From Pseudomonas paralcaligenes (GTDB lineage: Bacteria > Pseudomonadota > Gammaproteobacteria > Pseudomonadales > Pseudomonadaceae), in the NCBI RefSeq assembly GCF_019655855.1, contig NZ_BPFX01000005.1, positions 62,001 through 126,000 of the forward strand: a stretch of DNA of 64,000 nt, given 5' to 3'. The notes under the pieces are model-generated. The model was not told the DNA's origin. It searched no databases and saw nothing but the letters and a program-made list of their open reading frames with translations. The position numbers were made by a program, and so were the translations under genes. Positions 8,422 through 16,278 of this stretch are shown piece after piece (the stretch's first letter is position 1; every line of letters starts with the position of its first letter).

Positions 8422-9333
8422 ATGAGCGATCTGGAAGACCTGGCCGCCTTCGCCCTGCTGATGGAGGCCGGCAGCTTCACCGCCGCCGCCGAGCGCCTGG
8501 GCTGCAGCAAGGGCCAGCTGTCCAAGCGCATCAGCGCCCTGGAGCGCGGCCTCGGCAGCCAGTTGCTGCACCGCACCACCCGGCGCCTGCACCTGACCGC
8601 CGCCGGCGCCGCCCTGCTGCCCGAGGCGCAGGCGCTGCAGGCCCAGGCCCAGCGCGCGCGCCAGGTGGTGCGCGGCCTGCAGGAAGAGGTCAGCGGCACG
8701 GTGCGGCTGACCGTGCCGGTGTCCCTCGGCGAGACCTTCTTCGATGGGCTGCTGCTGGACTTCGCCAGCCGCCACCCGCAGGTGCGGGTCGAACTGGACC
8801 TGGCCAACGCCTATCGCGACCTGCTGGCCGAGGGCTTCGACCTGGCCATCCGCTCCAGCCAGCAGCCGGACGAGCGCCTGGTGGCCCGGCCGCTGTTTGC
8901 CCTGCAGGAGATCACCTGCGCGGCGCCGGCCTATCTGGCGCGTCAGCCGGTGCCGCGCACGCCGGCCGAGCTGGCCGGGCACAACTGCCTGCTCAACACT
9001 CACTACAGCGGCTTCGAGGAGTGGCTGTACCACCGCCAGCACCAGTTGGAGCGGGTGCGGGTGTCCGGCCAGCTGGCCAGCAACCACTACAGCCTGCTGA
9101 AGAAGGCGGCGCTGAGCGGCGCCGGGGTGGCCCGCCTGCCGTCCTACATGGTCCAGGAGGAACTGGCCGACGGCCGCCTGGTCTGGCTGCTGCGCGACTA
9201 CCAGACGCGCAGTACCCCGGTGTTCCTCGTCCATCCCTGGCAGGGCGGCCTGCCGCGCCGCACGCGGGCGCTGGCCGACTACCTGCTGGGCTGGTTCGAG
9301 CGCAGCCGCCAGGCCCTGGACGGCCTGCGCTAG
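8422..9333 (+). CDS. LysR-family transcriptional regulator
   Basis: 303-residue LysR-type regulator: N-terminal winged helix (LEDLAAFALLMEAGSFTAAA ... KGQLSKRISALE, residues 1-60) and a type-2 periplasmic-binding effector domain of about 210 residues. An AGGG ribosome site precedes the ATG. It is divergently oriented to the short SDR gene, the classic LysR target arrangement. A perfect hairpin terminator lies about 95 bp after the stop. Effector and any further targets are unknown. Confidence 0.92.
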   Translation: MSDLEDLAAFALLMEAGSFTAAAERLGCSKGQLSKRISALERGLGSQLLHRTTRRLHLTAAGAALLPEAQALQAQAQRARQVVRGLQEEVSGTVRLTVPVSLGETFFDGLLLDFASRHPQVRVELDLANAYRDLLAEGFDLAIRSSQQPDERLVARPLFALQEITCAAPAYLARQPVPRTPAELAGHNCLLNTHYSGFEEWLYHRQHQLERVRVSGQLASNHYSLLKKAALSGAGVARLPSYMVQEELADGRLVWLLRDYQTRSTPVFLVHPWQGGLPRRTRALADYLLGWFERSRQALDGLR

Positions 9334-9427
9334 CGCACCGACCGATGCAACCAGATGAAACACTCCCCGGCGGATCGGGTTTGCTCCGGCCGGGCGGGTG
9401 TAGTAAGACTGGACACAGCGATTCATC

Positions 9428-9454
9428 CGGACCGGGATCGTCCCGGTCCGTTTT
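9428..9454 (+). terminator. Rho-independent terminator after the LysR gene
   Basis: A perfect 10-bp stem (CGGACCGGGA with its complement) around a TCG loop, followed at once by TTTT. It lies 95 bp beyond the LysR stop. The stretch between stop and hairpin has no ORF and could be a 3' UTR or a short independent transcript. Confidence 0.75.
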
Positions 9455-9580
9455 CGGTTGTGCGGCATGGTGGGGGAGCGCGTCGACGGCGACGCGCGAT
9501 ACCGGGCAGGCAGCCACAGAGGAGACGCTTAACCCGCCCGGACCTTGCGGCCGCCGACCTCAGGAAAGCGAGGAAGCCCT

Positions 9581-9994
9581 ATGCAAGTTCAAGTTCACAC
9601 GAACCAGATCGAAGGTAGCGCCAGGCTTCAGGAATGGGTCAGCGCCGAGATGGCGGACCGGCTGGAACACTTCGACGAGATGCTGACCCGGGTGGTCGTG
9701 CACATCAGCGACGAGAACGCGCAGAAATCCGGCAGCGACGACAAGCGCTGCCAGATCGAGGCCCGGCTGAAGGGGCACCAGCCCCTCTCCGTGAGCCACA
9801 AGGCCGACGCCGTGGGGGCGGCCATCGACGGCGCCGCCGAGAAGATGCGCCACGCCCTGGAACACCTGGCTGGCCGCCTGGAGGCCAGGGGCGTTTCCAC
9901 CGGTCGCATCGCCGAGCCGGCCGAGGCGGAATCCACCGATTCGCTGCTGGAGGAGGAATTCTTCACCCGGCAGCGTGATCTGGAGCGTGGCTGA
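9581..9994 (+). CDS. HPF/RaiA-type ribosome-associated protein
   Basis: 137-residue member of the sigma-54 modulation/ribosome hibernation family (RaiA/HPF fold): starts MQVQVHTNQIEGS, with the VVVHISDEN strand and the CQIEARLKGHQPLSVSHKA beta-hairpin typical of the family, then the amphipathic second helix around AIDGAAEKMRHALE. It differs from the short HPF of the rpoN operon in carrying a C-terminal tail rich in acidic residues and has no long-HPF dimerisation domain. The ATG follows AGGAAAGCGAGGAAG. It stands alone, closed by its own terminator. Expected role: binding stalled or idle ribosomes under stress. Confidence 0.85.
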   Translation: MQVQVHTNQIEGSARLQEWVSAEMADRLEHFDEMLTRVVVHISDENAQKSGSDDKRCQIEARLKGHQPLSVSHKADAVGAAIDGAAEKMRHALEHLAGRLEARGVSTGRIAEPAEAESTDSLLEEEFFTRQRDLERG

Positions 9995-10008
9995 CCGCCA
10001 CGCTCAGG

Positions 10009-10038
10009 CAACCGCCCCTCACGGGGCGGTTGTCGTTT
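10009..10038 (+). terminator. Rho-independent terminator of the HPF-type gene
   Basis: Perfect 10-bp stem CAACCGCCCC/GGGGCGGTTG with a TCAC loop and a short T-rich tail (TCGTTT), starting 15 bp after the stop codon. Confidence 0.8.
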
Positions 10039-10379
10039 CAGGGGGCGCCGCGGATTGTTTAGCCGGCGCTGAACTGAGTGTGTAGAAAATCCGATTTAAC
10101 CGCGGTTCGCGGCCATGCGAGTCTCACCGCCATGAGCTTGTCCCGCCTCCATTCCCGTCGTTGCCTCCGCCCGTGCCTGCTCAGGGCCGTCGGCGCCGAC
10201 GTGCTGCTCCCCGAGATCCTGGCCTTCTGGGCGCTCTGGCACTGCCGCCACGCCCGGCCACCGGACGCCCGCCCCGCTATCGTCTGAACAACGCGGCCGC
10301 GCCATGCACGCGGCCGCCACCTGACTTCTTGTCTGCCGTCATTCCAGACAGAGCGCCCCCTGGCGCAAAGCGAGGCTCC
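10039..10379. other. Gene-free interval upstream of the glutamine-synthetase-like gene
   Basis: 341 bp with no ORF I can support. It contains a perfect short palindrome CCGCG-gtt-CGCGG at 10100-10112 that could be an operator or a chance GC-rich hit. A small frame at 10132-10287 has no homologue I recognise and no ribosome site. Confidence 0.5.
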
Positions 10380-11744
10380 ATGCGATTCGCCCCCCTCGAG
10401 GAGGCCCAGGCCTTCCTCGAAGCCAACCCCGATATCGAACTGTTCGAACTCTTCGTCCTCGACGCCAACGGCGTGCCGCGCGGCAAGCTGCTGCACCGCG
10501 AGGAGTTGCCGGCGCTCTACGAGAGCGGCCGGCCGCTGCCCAGCACCATGCTCGGCCTGACCCTGCATGGCGAGGACGTGGAAGACTCCGGCCTGGTCTG
10601 GGAGGTGGGCGACATCGACTGCCGTGCCTACCCGCTGTCCGGCAGCCTGCAGCGCATGCCCTGGCGGCGCATCCCCACCGCCGCCGTGCAGGTCAGCCTG
10701 CACCCCACCGAGGGCATGCCGGCCACGGTCGCCGACCCGCGCCACCTGCTGGTACGGGTGATCGACGGGTTGAAGGCCGACGGCTACCACCCGGTGATGG
10801 CCTGCGAGCTGGAGTTCTACCTGCTCGACCAGCAGCGCGATGCACAGGGACGCCCGCAACCGGCGCTGGACGCCGACGGCGGCCGCCCGCGCAGCACCCA
10901 GGTGTACGGCCTGCGCGAGCTGGAGCAGATCGAACCCTTCCTCGCCGACCTCTACGCCGCCTGCAAGGCCCAGGGCATTCCGGCGCGCACGGCGATCTCG
11001 GAATACGCGCCGGGCCAGGTGGAGATCACCCTGGAGCACGGCGACGCCCTGCTGGCCATGGACCAGGCCGTGCGCTACAAGCGCCTGGTCAAGGGCGTGG
11101 CGCACCGGCACGGGATGCAGGCCTGCTTCATGGCCAAGCCGTTCGACCATCTGGCCGGCACCGGCATGCATATGCACGTGAGCCTGGCGGACGGGCAGGG
11201 CGACAATCTGTTCGCCAGCGAGGCGAAGGAGGGCAGCCCGCTGCTGCGCCAGGCGGTTGGCGGCATGCTTGCCAGCCTGCTCGACTCGCTGCTGCTGTTC
11301 TGCCCCAACGCCAACTCCTACCGGCGCTTCCAGGCCAACAGCTACGCGCCGCTGGCGCCGACCTGGGGCGTGGACAACCGCACTGTGTCGCTGCGCGTGC
11401 CGGGTGGCCCGGCGCCGACCCGGCATGTCGAGCACCGCATCTGCGGCGCCGACGCCAACCCCTACCTGGCCGCCGCGGCCATCCTCGCCGGCATCCACCG
11501 CGGCATCCGTGAGCGCCTCGATCCCGGCGCGCCGGTGGAGGGCAACGGCTACGCCCAGGCCACCGAGCACCTGCCCACCGACTGGCTGGCCTCGCTGCGC
11601 GCCCTGGAGCGCTCCGACTGGGCGCGCGAGGCCTTCGGCGCCGAGTTCCTGGGCGTCTACCTGGCGGTGAAGCGCGCCGAATACCGCCAGTTCATGGGCG
11701 AGGTGGGCGAGCAGGACTGGCGCTGGTACCTGACCAACGCCTGA
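10380..11744 (+). CDS. Gamma-glutamyl-polyamine synthetase (glutamine-synthetase family)
   Basis: 454-residue glutamine-synthetase-fold ligase that most likely attaches glutamate to putrescine or another polyamine or monoamine, the first step of the gamma-glutamylation route (PuuA/PauA). Visible signatures: the first active-site glutamate in CELEFYLL, EYAPGQVEITLEH, the ATP/metal region GTGMHMHVSL and the terminal NRTVSLRVPG ... EHRICGADANPYLAAA. The next gene is a matching FAD oxidase, which supports this over glutamine synthesis; the order is the same as PA1566-PA1565 in P. aeruginosa as I recall it. P. aeruginosa has several paralogues with different amine specificity, so the substrate is not fixed. 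Confidence 0.88.
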   Translation: MRFAPLEEAQAFLEANPDIELFELFVLDANGVPRGKLLHREELPALYESGRPLPSTMLGLTLHGEDVEDSGLVWEVGDIDCRAYPLSGSLQRMPWRRIPTAAVQVSLHPTEGMPATVADPRHLLVRVIDGLKADGYHPVMACELEFYLLDQQRDAQGRPQPALDADGGRPRSTQVYGLRELEQIEPFLADLYAACKAQGIPARTAISEYAPGQVEITLEHGDALLAMDQAVRYKRLVKGVAHRHGMQACFMAKPFDHLAGTGMHMHVSLADGQGDNLFASEAKEGSPLLRQAVGGMLASLLDSLLLFCPNANSYRRFQANSYAPLAPTWGVDNRTVSLRVPGGPAPTRHVEHRICGADANPYLAAAAILAGIHRGIRERLDPGAPVEGNGYAQATEHLPTDWLASLRALERSDWAREAFGAEFLGVYLAVKRAEYRQFMGEVGEQDWRWYLTNA

Positions 11745-11753
11745 GGAATAGAA

Positions 11754-11817
11754 GCTTCGCGGCCAAGGCCGCTCCCACATCGGGCATACCTTGTGGGAGC
11801 GGCCTTGGCCGCGAAGC
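11754..11817. repeat. Long perfect palindrome, REP-like (GTGGGAGCGGCCTTGGCCGCGA class)
   Basis: A 26-bp perfect inverted repeat (arms 11754-11779 and 11792-11817) with a 12-base spacer, between the synthetase and oxidase genes. The arm is the widespread Pseudomonas extragenic palindromic sequence type. A related but imperfect copy lies at 32521-32566. In the transcript it would form a very stable hairpin between the two cistrons. Confidence 0.9.
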
Positions 11818-11892
11818 ACCCGGATTCATCGGTGCGCGCGGCCTGGGCGGCCCCGCGCACCCTACGGCGGCGACCGCCACAAGGATTCTGCA

Positions 11893-13206
11893 ATGAACGC
11901 CATCAACCAACCCATCAGAGCGGCCGCCGAACGTGCGCCGTCCTACTACTCGGCATCCCTCAACGTCGAGACCGACTACCCGACCCTGCAGGGCCAGGTC
12001 AGCGTCGACGTCGCCATCATCGGCGGTGGCTTCACCGGTGTCGCCACCGCCGTGGAGCTGGCCGAGCGCGGCCTCAAGGTGGCCATCGTCGAGACCCACA
12101 AGATCGGCTGGGGCGCCACCGGGCGCAACGGCGGCCAGGTCACCGGCAGCCTGTCCGGCGACGAGGCCATGCGCAAGCAGATGCGCGACCGCCTCGGCGC
12201 GGAAGTGGACGACTTCATCTGGCACCTGCGCTGGCGCGGCCACGAGATCATCAGGAACCGGGTGGAGAAGTACGGCATCCGCTGCGACCTCAAGCACGGC
12301 CACCTGCACGCGGCGATGAAGCCCAGCCACATGGACGAGCTGCGCGGCGCCTATGAAGAAGCGGTGCGCCGCGGCATGGGCGACGAGGTGACCCTGCTCG
12401 ACGCCGCCGGGGTGCGCGAGCACCTGGCCAGCGACCTGTACCTGGGCGCGGTGAAGAACACCCGCAACATGCACCTGCACCCGCTCAACCTGTGCATCGG
12501 CGAGGCCAGGGCGGCCGAGAGCCTGGGCGCGCTGATCTTCGAGCATTCCGAGGTGCTCGACATCGTCCACGGCGCGCGGCCGGCGGTGGTCACCGCCCAC
12601 GGCCGCATCGACGCGGCGCAGGTGCTGCTGGCCGGCGACGTGTACCACAAGCTGGAGCGCAAGCAGCTCAAGGGCATGATCTTCCCGGCCATGGGCGGCA
12701 TCGTCACCACCGAGCCGCTGGGCGAACGGGCGAAGCAGATAAACCCGCAGGACCTGGCCGTGTACGACTGCCGCTTCGTGCTCGACTACTACCGCATGAC
12801 TGCCGACGGTCGCCTGCTGTTCGGCGGCGGCGCCAACTATTCCGGGCGCGACTCGCGCGACATCGCCGGCGAGCTGCGCCCGTGCATCGAGCGCACCTTC
12901 CCCCAGCTCAAGGGCGTGAAGATCGACTTCCAGTGGAGCTGCGCGATGGGCATCGTGATGAACCGCATCCCGCAGCTGGGCAAGCTGTCGCCCAACGTCT
13001 GGTACTGCCAGGGCTATTCGGGCCACGGTGTCGCCACCACCCACATCATGGGCGAGATCATGGCCAACGCGCTGACCGGCACCCTGGGCCACTACGACAC
13101 CTTCGCCGCCTGCAAGCACATCAAGGTGCCGCTGGGCGACGTGTTCGGCAACCCGATGCTGGCCGCCGGCATGTGGTACTACCAGATGCTGGAGAAGCTG
13201 CGCTAG
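11893..13206 (+). CDS. FAD-dependent gamma-glutamyl-polyamine oxidase (PuuB/PauB-like)
   Basis: 437-residue flavin oxidoreductase of the DAO family. The N-terminal dinucleotide motif is IIGGGFTGVATAVELAERG, followed by the IGWGATGRNGGQVTG motif characteristic of PuuB-type amine oxidases. The C terminus has YCQGYSGHGV, the second FAD-contact region. It should oxidise the gamma-glutamylated amine made by the preceding enzyme to the aldehyde with release of hydrogen peroxide. The long palindrome between the two genes may adjust their relative expression. The start is the first ATG after AAGGATTCTGC. Confidence 0.87.
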   Translation: MNAINQPIRAAAERAPSYYSASLNVETDYPTLQGQVSVDVAIIGGGFTGVATAVELAERGLKVAIVETHKIGWGATGRNGGQVTGSLSGDEAMRKQMRDRLGAEVDDFIWHLRWRGHEIIRNRVEKYGIRCDLKHGHLHAAMKPSHMDELRGAYEEAVRRGMGDEVTLLDAAGVREHLASDLYLGAVKNTRNMHLHPLNLCIGEARAAESLGALIFEHSEVLDIVHGARPAVVTAHGRIDAAQVLLAGDVYHKLERKQLKGMIFPAMGGIVTTEPLGERAKQINPQDLAVYDCRFVLDYYRMTADGRLLFGGGANYSGRDSRDIAGELRPCIERTFPQLKGVKIDFQWSCAMGIVMNRIPQLGKLSPNVWYCQGYSGHGVATTHIMGEIMANALTGTLGHYDTFAACKHIKVPLGDVFGNPMLAAGMWYYQMLEKLR

Positions 13207-13228
13207 GGCGCTGAAGAACCTCTTCCTT

Positions 13229-13288
13229 GTCACGCCCGCGCAGGCGTGAGTCCGGGTGCCTCTGGTTTCCCGCCTGCGCGGGAATGAC
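13229..13288. repeat. Imperfect palindrome (GTCATTCCCGCGCAGGCGGGAA class), short form
   Basis: Two arms containing CCCGCGCAGGCG and CGCCTGCGCGGG flank a 20-30-base centre, ending GTCACG and AATGAC. It shares its arms with the two longer copies at 14751-14882 and 34117-34244 but lacks their roughly 40-bp conserved flank. Confidence 0.75.
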
Positions 13289-13395
13289 GATTGTTTCGGT
13301 GAGTCCCTGGACGCCGGCCGTGAACCCGGCCGGCGCCCGCGTTGTCTGCACAGAGCCTGTACAGAGGGCGCGACGAGCGATCCGGGAGCGCGGCG

Positions 13396-14145
13396 ATGCA
13401 TCGATCACTACTCTGCCTGGGCTGTGGCCTGCTGGTGCTGGCCGGCTGCAGCAAGGACCAGGACGACGGCCCCTTCCAGGCGCCGGGGGCCAACTACGAC
13501 CTGTCGCACTGGAAGCTCACCCTGCCGGACGCCAAGGCCAGCGAGGTGCCCAGCGCGGAGCTGCGCGCCGGCTACGCCTCGCGCTACTTCCACCTGGCCG
13601 ACAACGGCGCCATGGTGTTCATAGCCCCCGCCGGCGCGGGCAGCACCAAGAACTCCGACTACCCGCGCGCCGAGCTGCGCGAACTGCTCGACCCTGCCGA
13701 CGACAACCGCAACTGGAACGGCGCCGGCCACCACCGGCTCAGCGCCAGCGCGCGGGTGCTGCGCGCGCCGAGCACGCAGAAGATCATCGTCGGCCAGGTT
13801 CATGGCTTCGACGCGCGCCCGCTGGTCAAGCTGCAGTGGGAGAAGGGCCGGCTCAAGGCGCTAATCAAGCGCCACCCGCAGGGCAGCAACGAGGACATCC
13901 GCCACGTCTTCGCCACCCCGGTGGACAACGACCTGTTCTCCTACAGCATCGAGGTGCGCGACGGCGTGCTGGCGGTGGAGGTCAACGGCGAGCGCATCGA
14001 CCACGACTTCTACGCGGCGGACCCGGCCTGGCGCCAGGTGGGCTTCTACTTCAAGGCCGGCGCCTACGTGCAGGACGACGAGGGCGACGGTGACGACGAT
14101 GTGGGCGAAGTGCAGTTCACCCAGTTGGGCGTGCGCCACGACTAG
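13396..14145 (+). CDS. Polysaccharide lyase family 7 alginate lyase (lipoprotein)
   Basis: 249 residues. A lipoprotein signal ends LVLAGC (Cys18). All three PL7 signature regions are present: RAELRE at 91-96, QVH at 134-136 and YFKAGAYVQ at 218-226, which hold the catalytic Gln/His/Tyr and substrate-binding Arg. Expected activity is beta-elimination of alginate, releasing oligomers with unsaturated ends. An unusually acidic loop (DDEGDGDDD) follows the third motif and may bind calcium. The gene is not next to alginate biosynthesis genes and stands alone, in contrast to AlgL (a PL5 enzyme). The ATG at MHRSLL was chosen because it opens the lipobox signal. Confidence 0.9.
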   Translation: MHRSLLCLGCGLLVLAGCSKDQDDGPFQAPGANYDLSHWKLTLPDAKASEVPSAELRAGYASRYFHLADNGAMVFIAPAGAGSTKNSDYPRAELRELLDPADDNRNWNGAGHHRLSASARVLRAPSTQKIIVGQVHGFDARPLVKLQWEKGRLKALIKRHPQGSNEDIRHVFATPVDNDLFSYSIEVRDGVLAVEVNGERIDHDFYAADPAWRQVGFYFKAGAYVQDDEGDGDDDVGEVQFTQLGVRHD

Positions 14146-14191
14146 CCCGGACGTATCCTATACGCCCGTCTCGACCGCTCAGGACCGCCCC

Positions 14192-14722
14192 ATGAAAGCC
14201 CAGCTCCTCGAACTCGTCACCCTGATCAGCTCCGGCTGCATGACCGACGAGGAGATCGCCCGTATCGCCGACGAGGCGGCCCAGGCCTACGCCGACCCGG
14301 CCGCCTTCCTCGCCGCCAACACGGACGTCAACTACGACGACGATTTCCCCATCCCGCTGGGCGAGTGGGTGGTGGTCGGCAGCCTGCCCGAGACCGTGCT
14401 GTTCCAGGCCGATTCCTATGACGAACTGTTGCAGCAGATCATCGACTCCTTCGGCCCGCAGGTGAGCTTCAACATCAAGCCCAAGCAACTGGTGAAGGTC
14501 GAGCCGCTGAAGGCCCTCAACCGCATCCAGGTGCAGCTCTCGGCGCTGTACAAGGAGAAGGGCGGCTACGTGCTGGTGGACCTCAGCGAGCCGCTGGACG
14601 ACGAGCTGCAGTGCGTGCTGGTCTACACCAGCGACCTGCCGCGGGTGCTGGAGCTGGCGGTCGATGTCGGCATTTACGCAGCCCCGGCCTATGAGGCGCT
14701 GAAGGCCGCCCAGGACGAGTGA
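14192..14722 (+). CDS. Conserved protein of unknown function
   Basis: 176 residues, acidic, no signal peptide or membrane segment. The N-terminal part looks helical (LLELVTLISSGCMTDEEIARIADEAAQAY) and the C-terminal part is mixed alpha/beta. I recognise no catalytic motif. The start at MKAQLLELV has AGGACCGCCCC upstream; the longer frame running from the alginate lyase gene is not supported. It has its own leader of 46 bp after the lyase and could be co-transcribed with it. Confidence 0.7.
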   Translation: MKAQLLELVTLISSGCMTDEEIARIADEAAQAYADPAAFLAANTDVNYDDDFPIPLGEWVVVGSLPETVLFQADSYDELLQQIIDSFGPQVSFNIKPKQLVKVEPLKALNRIQVQLSALYKEKGGYVLVDLSEPLDDELQCVLVYTSDLPRVLELAVDVGIYAAPAYEALKAAQDE

Positions 14723-14750
14723 ACTGCGCGCCGCACCGTGTCGCGCTACG

Positions 14751-14882
14751 CATGAAAAAAGCGATGTCCCCGTCAGGTGTTGTAGTGCCCTGAGCTCTTC
14801 TGGGTTCCCGCCTGCGCGGGAATGACGGTTTCGGAAGAAACTTCCACCCTATCTCGTCATCCCCGCGCAGGCGGGGAGCCAG
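14751..14882 (+). repeat. 125-130 bp palindromic repeat element, copy 1
   Basis: Begins CATGAAA, has a conserved stretch TGTAGTGCCCTGAGC at about 14780-14794, then two inverted arms (CCCGCCTGCGCGGGAATGACGG at 14807-14828 and CGTCATCCCCGCGCAGGCGGGG at 14855-14876). The whole block is matched, in the opposite orientation, by 34117-34244. It is non-coding. Confidence 0.88.
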
Positions 14883-14951
14883 GCGCAGGCAGGGTGCAGC
14901 GTTCAGATGGCGGAGCTTGACCGCGCAACACGTAACGAAGACATAACCATG

Positions 14952-14989
14952 AAAAAGGCCGCTCCCCCATCGGGGGAGCGGCCTTTTTT
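14952..14989. terminator. Bidirectional rho-independent terminator
   Basis: Perfect 12-bp stem GGCCGCTCCCCC/GGGGGAGCGGCC with an ATC loop, A-tract on the left and T-tract on the right, so it works in both directions. It closes the minus-strand unit made of the membrane protein and the 23-residue peptide. The stem is related in sequence to the REP-like palindromes. Confidence 0.88.
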
Positions 14990-15003
14990 CCGGCGGGGGA
15001 CGA

Positions 15004-15075
15004 TCAGGTCAGCACGGCGATCAGAATGATCAGCGGGATCGGTACACCGAGGAACCACAGCAGAAGTGAGCGCAT
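15004..15075 (-). CDS. 23-residue membrane peptide
   Basis: A tiny reading frame of 23 codons: M-RSLLLWFLGVPIPLIILI-AVLT. It is almost entirely one transmembrane helix with a GVPIP break in the middle. Support comes from a good ribosome site (AAGGAG, 8 bases before the ATG), its position 17 bp after the membrane-protein gene on the same strand, and a terminator immediately beyond its stop. I recall very similar LWFLGVPIP-type micropeptides annotated sporadically in other Proteobacteria, but know of no function. It may be a subunit or regulator of the preceding membrane protein. Confidence 0.7.
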   Translation of the reverse strand: MRSLLLWFLGVPIPLIILIAVLT

Positions 15076-15092
15076 GTCTGTTCTCCTTGTTA

Positions 15093-15989
15093 TCAGCGAA
15101 GCGGGGCGGTGGTGGTGCGGTAGTCGCTGACGACCACCACCACGGCGTCACGGCTGCGACCACCGAAGGTGGCGGCGAAACTGCCGACGAAGGCGCCGAT
15201 CAACAGCGCGACGAACATCCACAAGGTGGCGTGCGCGGCCGCCTTGCGGGCTTCATCGGCGGCCTGTTTGGCCTGCACCACGCTCTCACGGGCCTGGGCA
15301 TAGACCTCGTCGACACGCGCCTGGGCCTCGGTGGGTGAGAGGTTGGTGCGTTGCGACACCAGCTGTATGAGGTAGGCGCGGTCGGCCGCGGAGAGTTCGC
15401 CGTCGTTGTCCAGGCTGCGCGCCAGGATGCGCGCGACCACGCCATGGGCGGCATCATCCGCGCTGGGCGCCGGGCGATCATCACGGAATAGGCCGTCGAT
15501 GTAGTAGCCGTATTCTTCTTCGGCTCCGGCCAGGGCCGCTGGTGCCGCGCCGGATGCGACCTGTGCGCTGGCCTGTACGCCGGCACCGACGATGCCGCTC
15601 ACCGAGCCCACCAGCACGGTCGCGGTGAGCAGGGTCGCCACGGCCCACGCCAGGAAACCGTGCGCGGTGTCGCGGAAAAACACCTCGTCGCCATGCAGCG
15701 TGGTCCACTTCACGCGCAGGCGGCCGGCAAGGTAGCCGCCCATTCCCGCCGCGATAATCTGGGTCAGGGCAAGCCAGATGATCGTGGAGATGCCCAATCC
15801 TTCGGCGCTGATACCCTCGTTGCTCCAGGGCGAGACCGCACTGAAGCCAAGGCCGAAGCCGAGCAGGATGAGAATGAGCGACAACGCCGCCGCGGCGATG
15901 GCGCCGGCGAAGATCGCGGCCCAGGAAACACCAGAGGTGCTGGCGGATTCATCCAGGGCAGTTGCAGCAAGATCGGGTGTGGTGATCAT
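15093..15989 (-). CDS. Conserved inner-membrane protein of unknown function
   Basis: 298 residues with three or four transmembrane segments: about 21-50 (WAAIFAGAIAAAALSLILILLGFGLGF), 65-90, 115-145 and 260-280. Between the last two lies a soluble region of about 110 residues with a helical stretch (DNDGELSAADRAYLIQLVSQRTNLS ... QARVDEVYAQARESV) predicted to be periplasmic or cytoplasmic and partly coiled. AAGGA precedes the ATG at MITTPD. The 23-residue membrane peptide follows on the same strand. No transport or enzymatic motif is visible. Confidence 0.75.
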   Translation of the reverse strand: MITTPDLAATALDESASTSGVSWAAIFAGAIAAAALSLILILLGFGLGFSAVSPWSNEGISAEGLGISTIIWLALTQIIAAGMGGYLAGRLRVKWTTLHGDEVFFRDTAHGFLAWAVATLLTATVLVGSVSGIVGAGVQASAQVASGAAPAALAGAEEEYGYYIDGLFRDDRPAPSADDAAHGVVARILARSLDNDGELSAADRAYLIQLVSQRTNLSPTEAQARVDEVYAQARESVVQAKQAADEARKAAAHATLWMFVALLIGAFVGSFAATFGGRSRDAVVVVVSDYRTTTAPLR

Positions 15990-16278
15990 TTTTTTATCCT
16001 TACTTGGACGGAAAAACCCACTGCGGGGACGGCACATCGCCGGCTCCTATGGGTTAGTGAGAGCGTCAGTCGGTAAGGTTCAGGTTCTTGTTGCGGAGCT
16101 GGGCCGCGGGTGGCGTCGAGATCGGCGCAAAGCAGGCGGCGCCCGATGCCGGGCGCGTGGGAGGGCTCGCTGCTGGAGGCGCTTGCTCCCTCGGCGAGCC
16201 GCTGGACGAACCTTGTCTACACCCGCGCCAGCCAGGCCTGCGAGGCGAAGGTCTGGCTGTTACCTGGGGCGGGAACGG

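Noticed and set aside
10132-10287. Possible small protein upstream of the polyamine synthetase
   Set aside because: No ribosome site, Arg/Cys-rich random-looking sequence, and no homologue recognised.
13229-14882. CRISPR-like array near 13.2-14.9 kb
   Set aside because: The repeats are inverted pairs with irregular spacing, not direct repeats with uniform spacers, and no cas genes are present.
15990-16278. Possible gene between the membrane protein and rhlG
   Set aside because: 289 bp with no frame that has a start, ribosome site and protein-like sequence; only an imperfect hairpin near 16170-16205 is visible.
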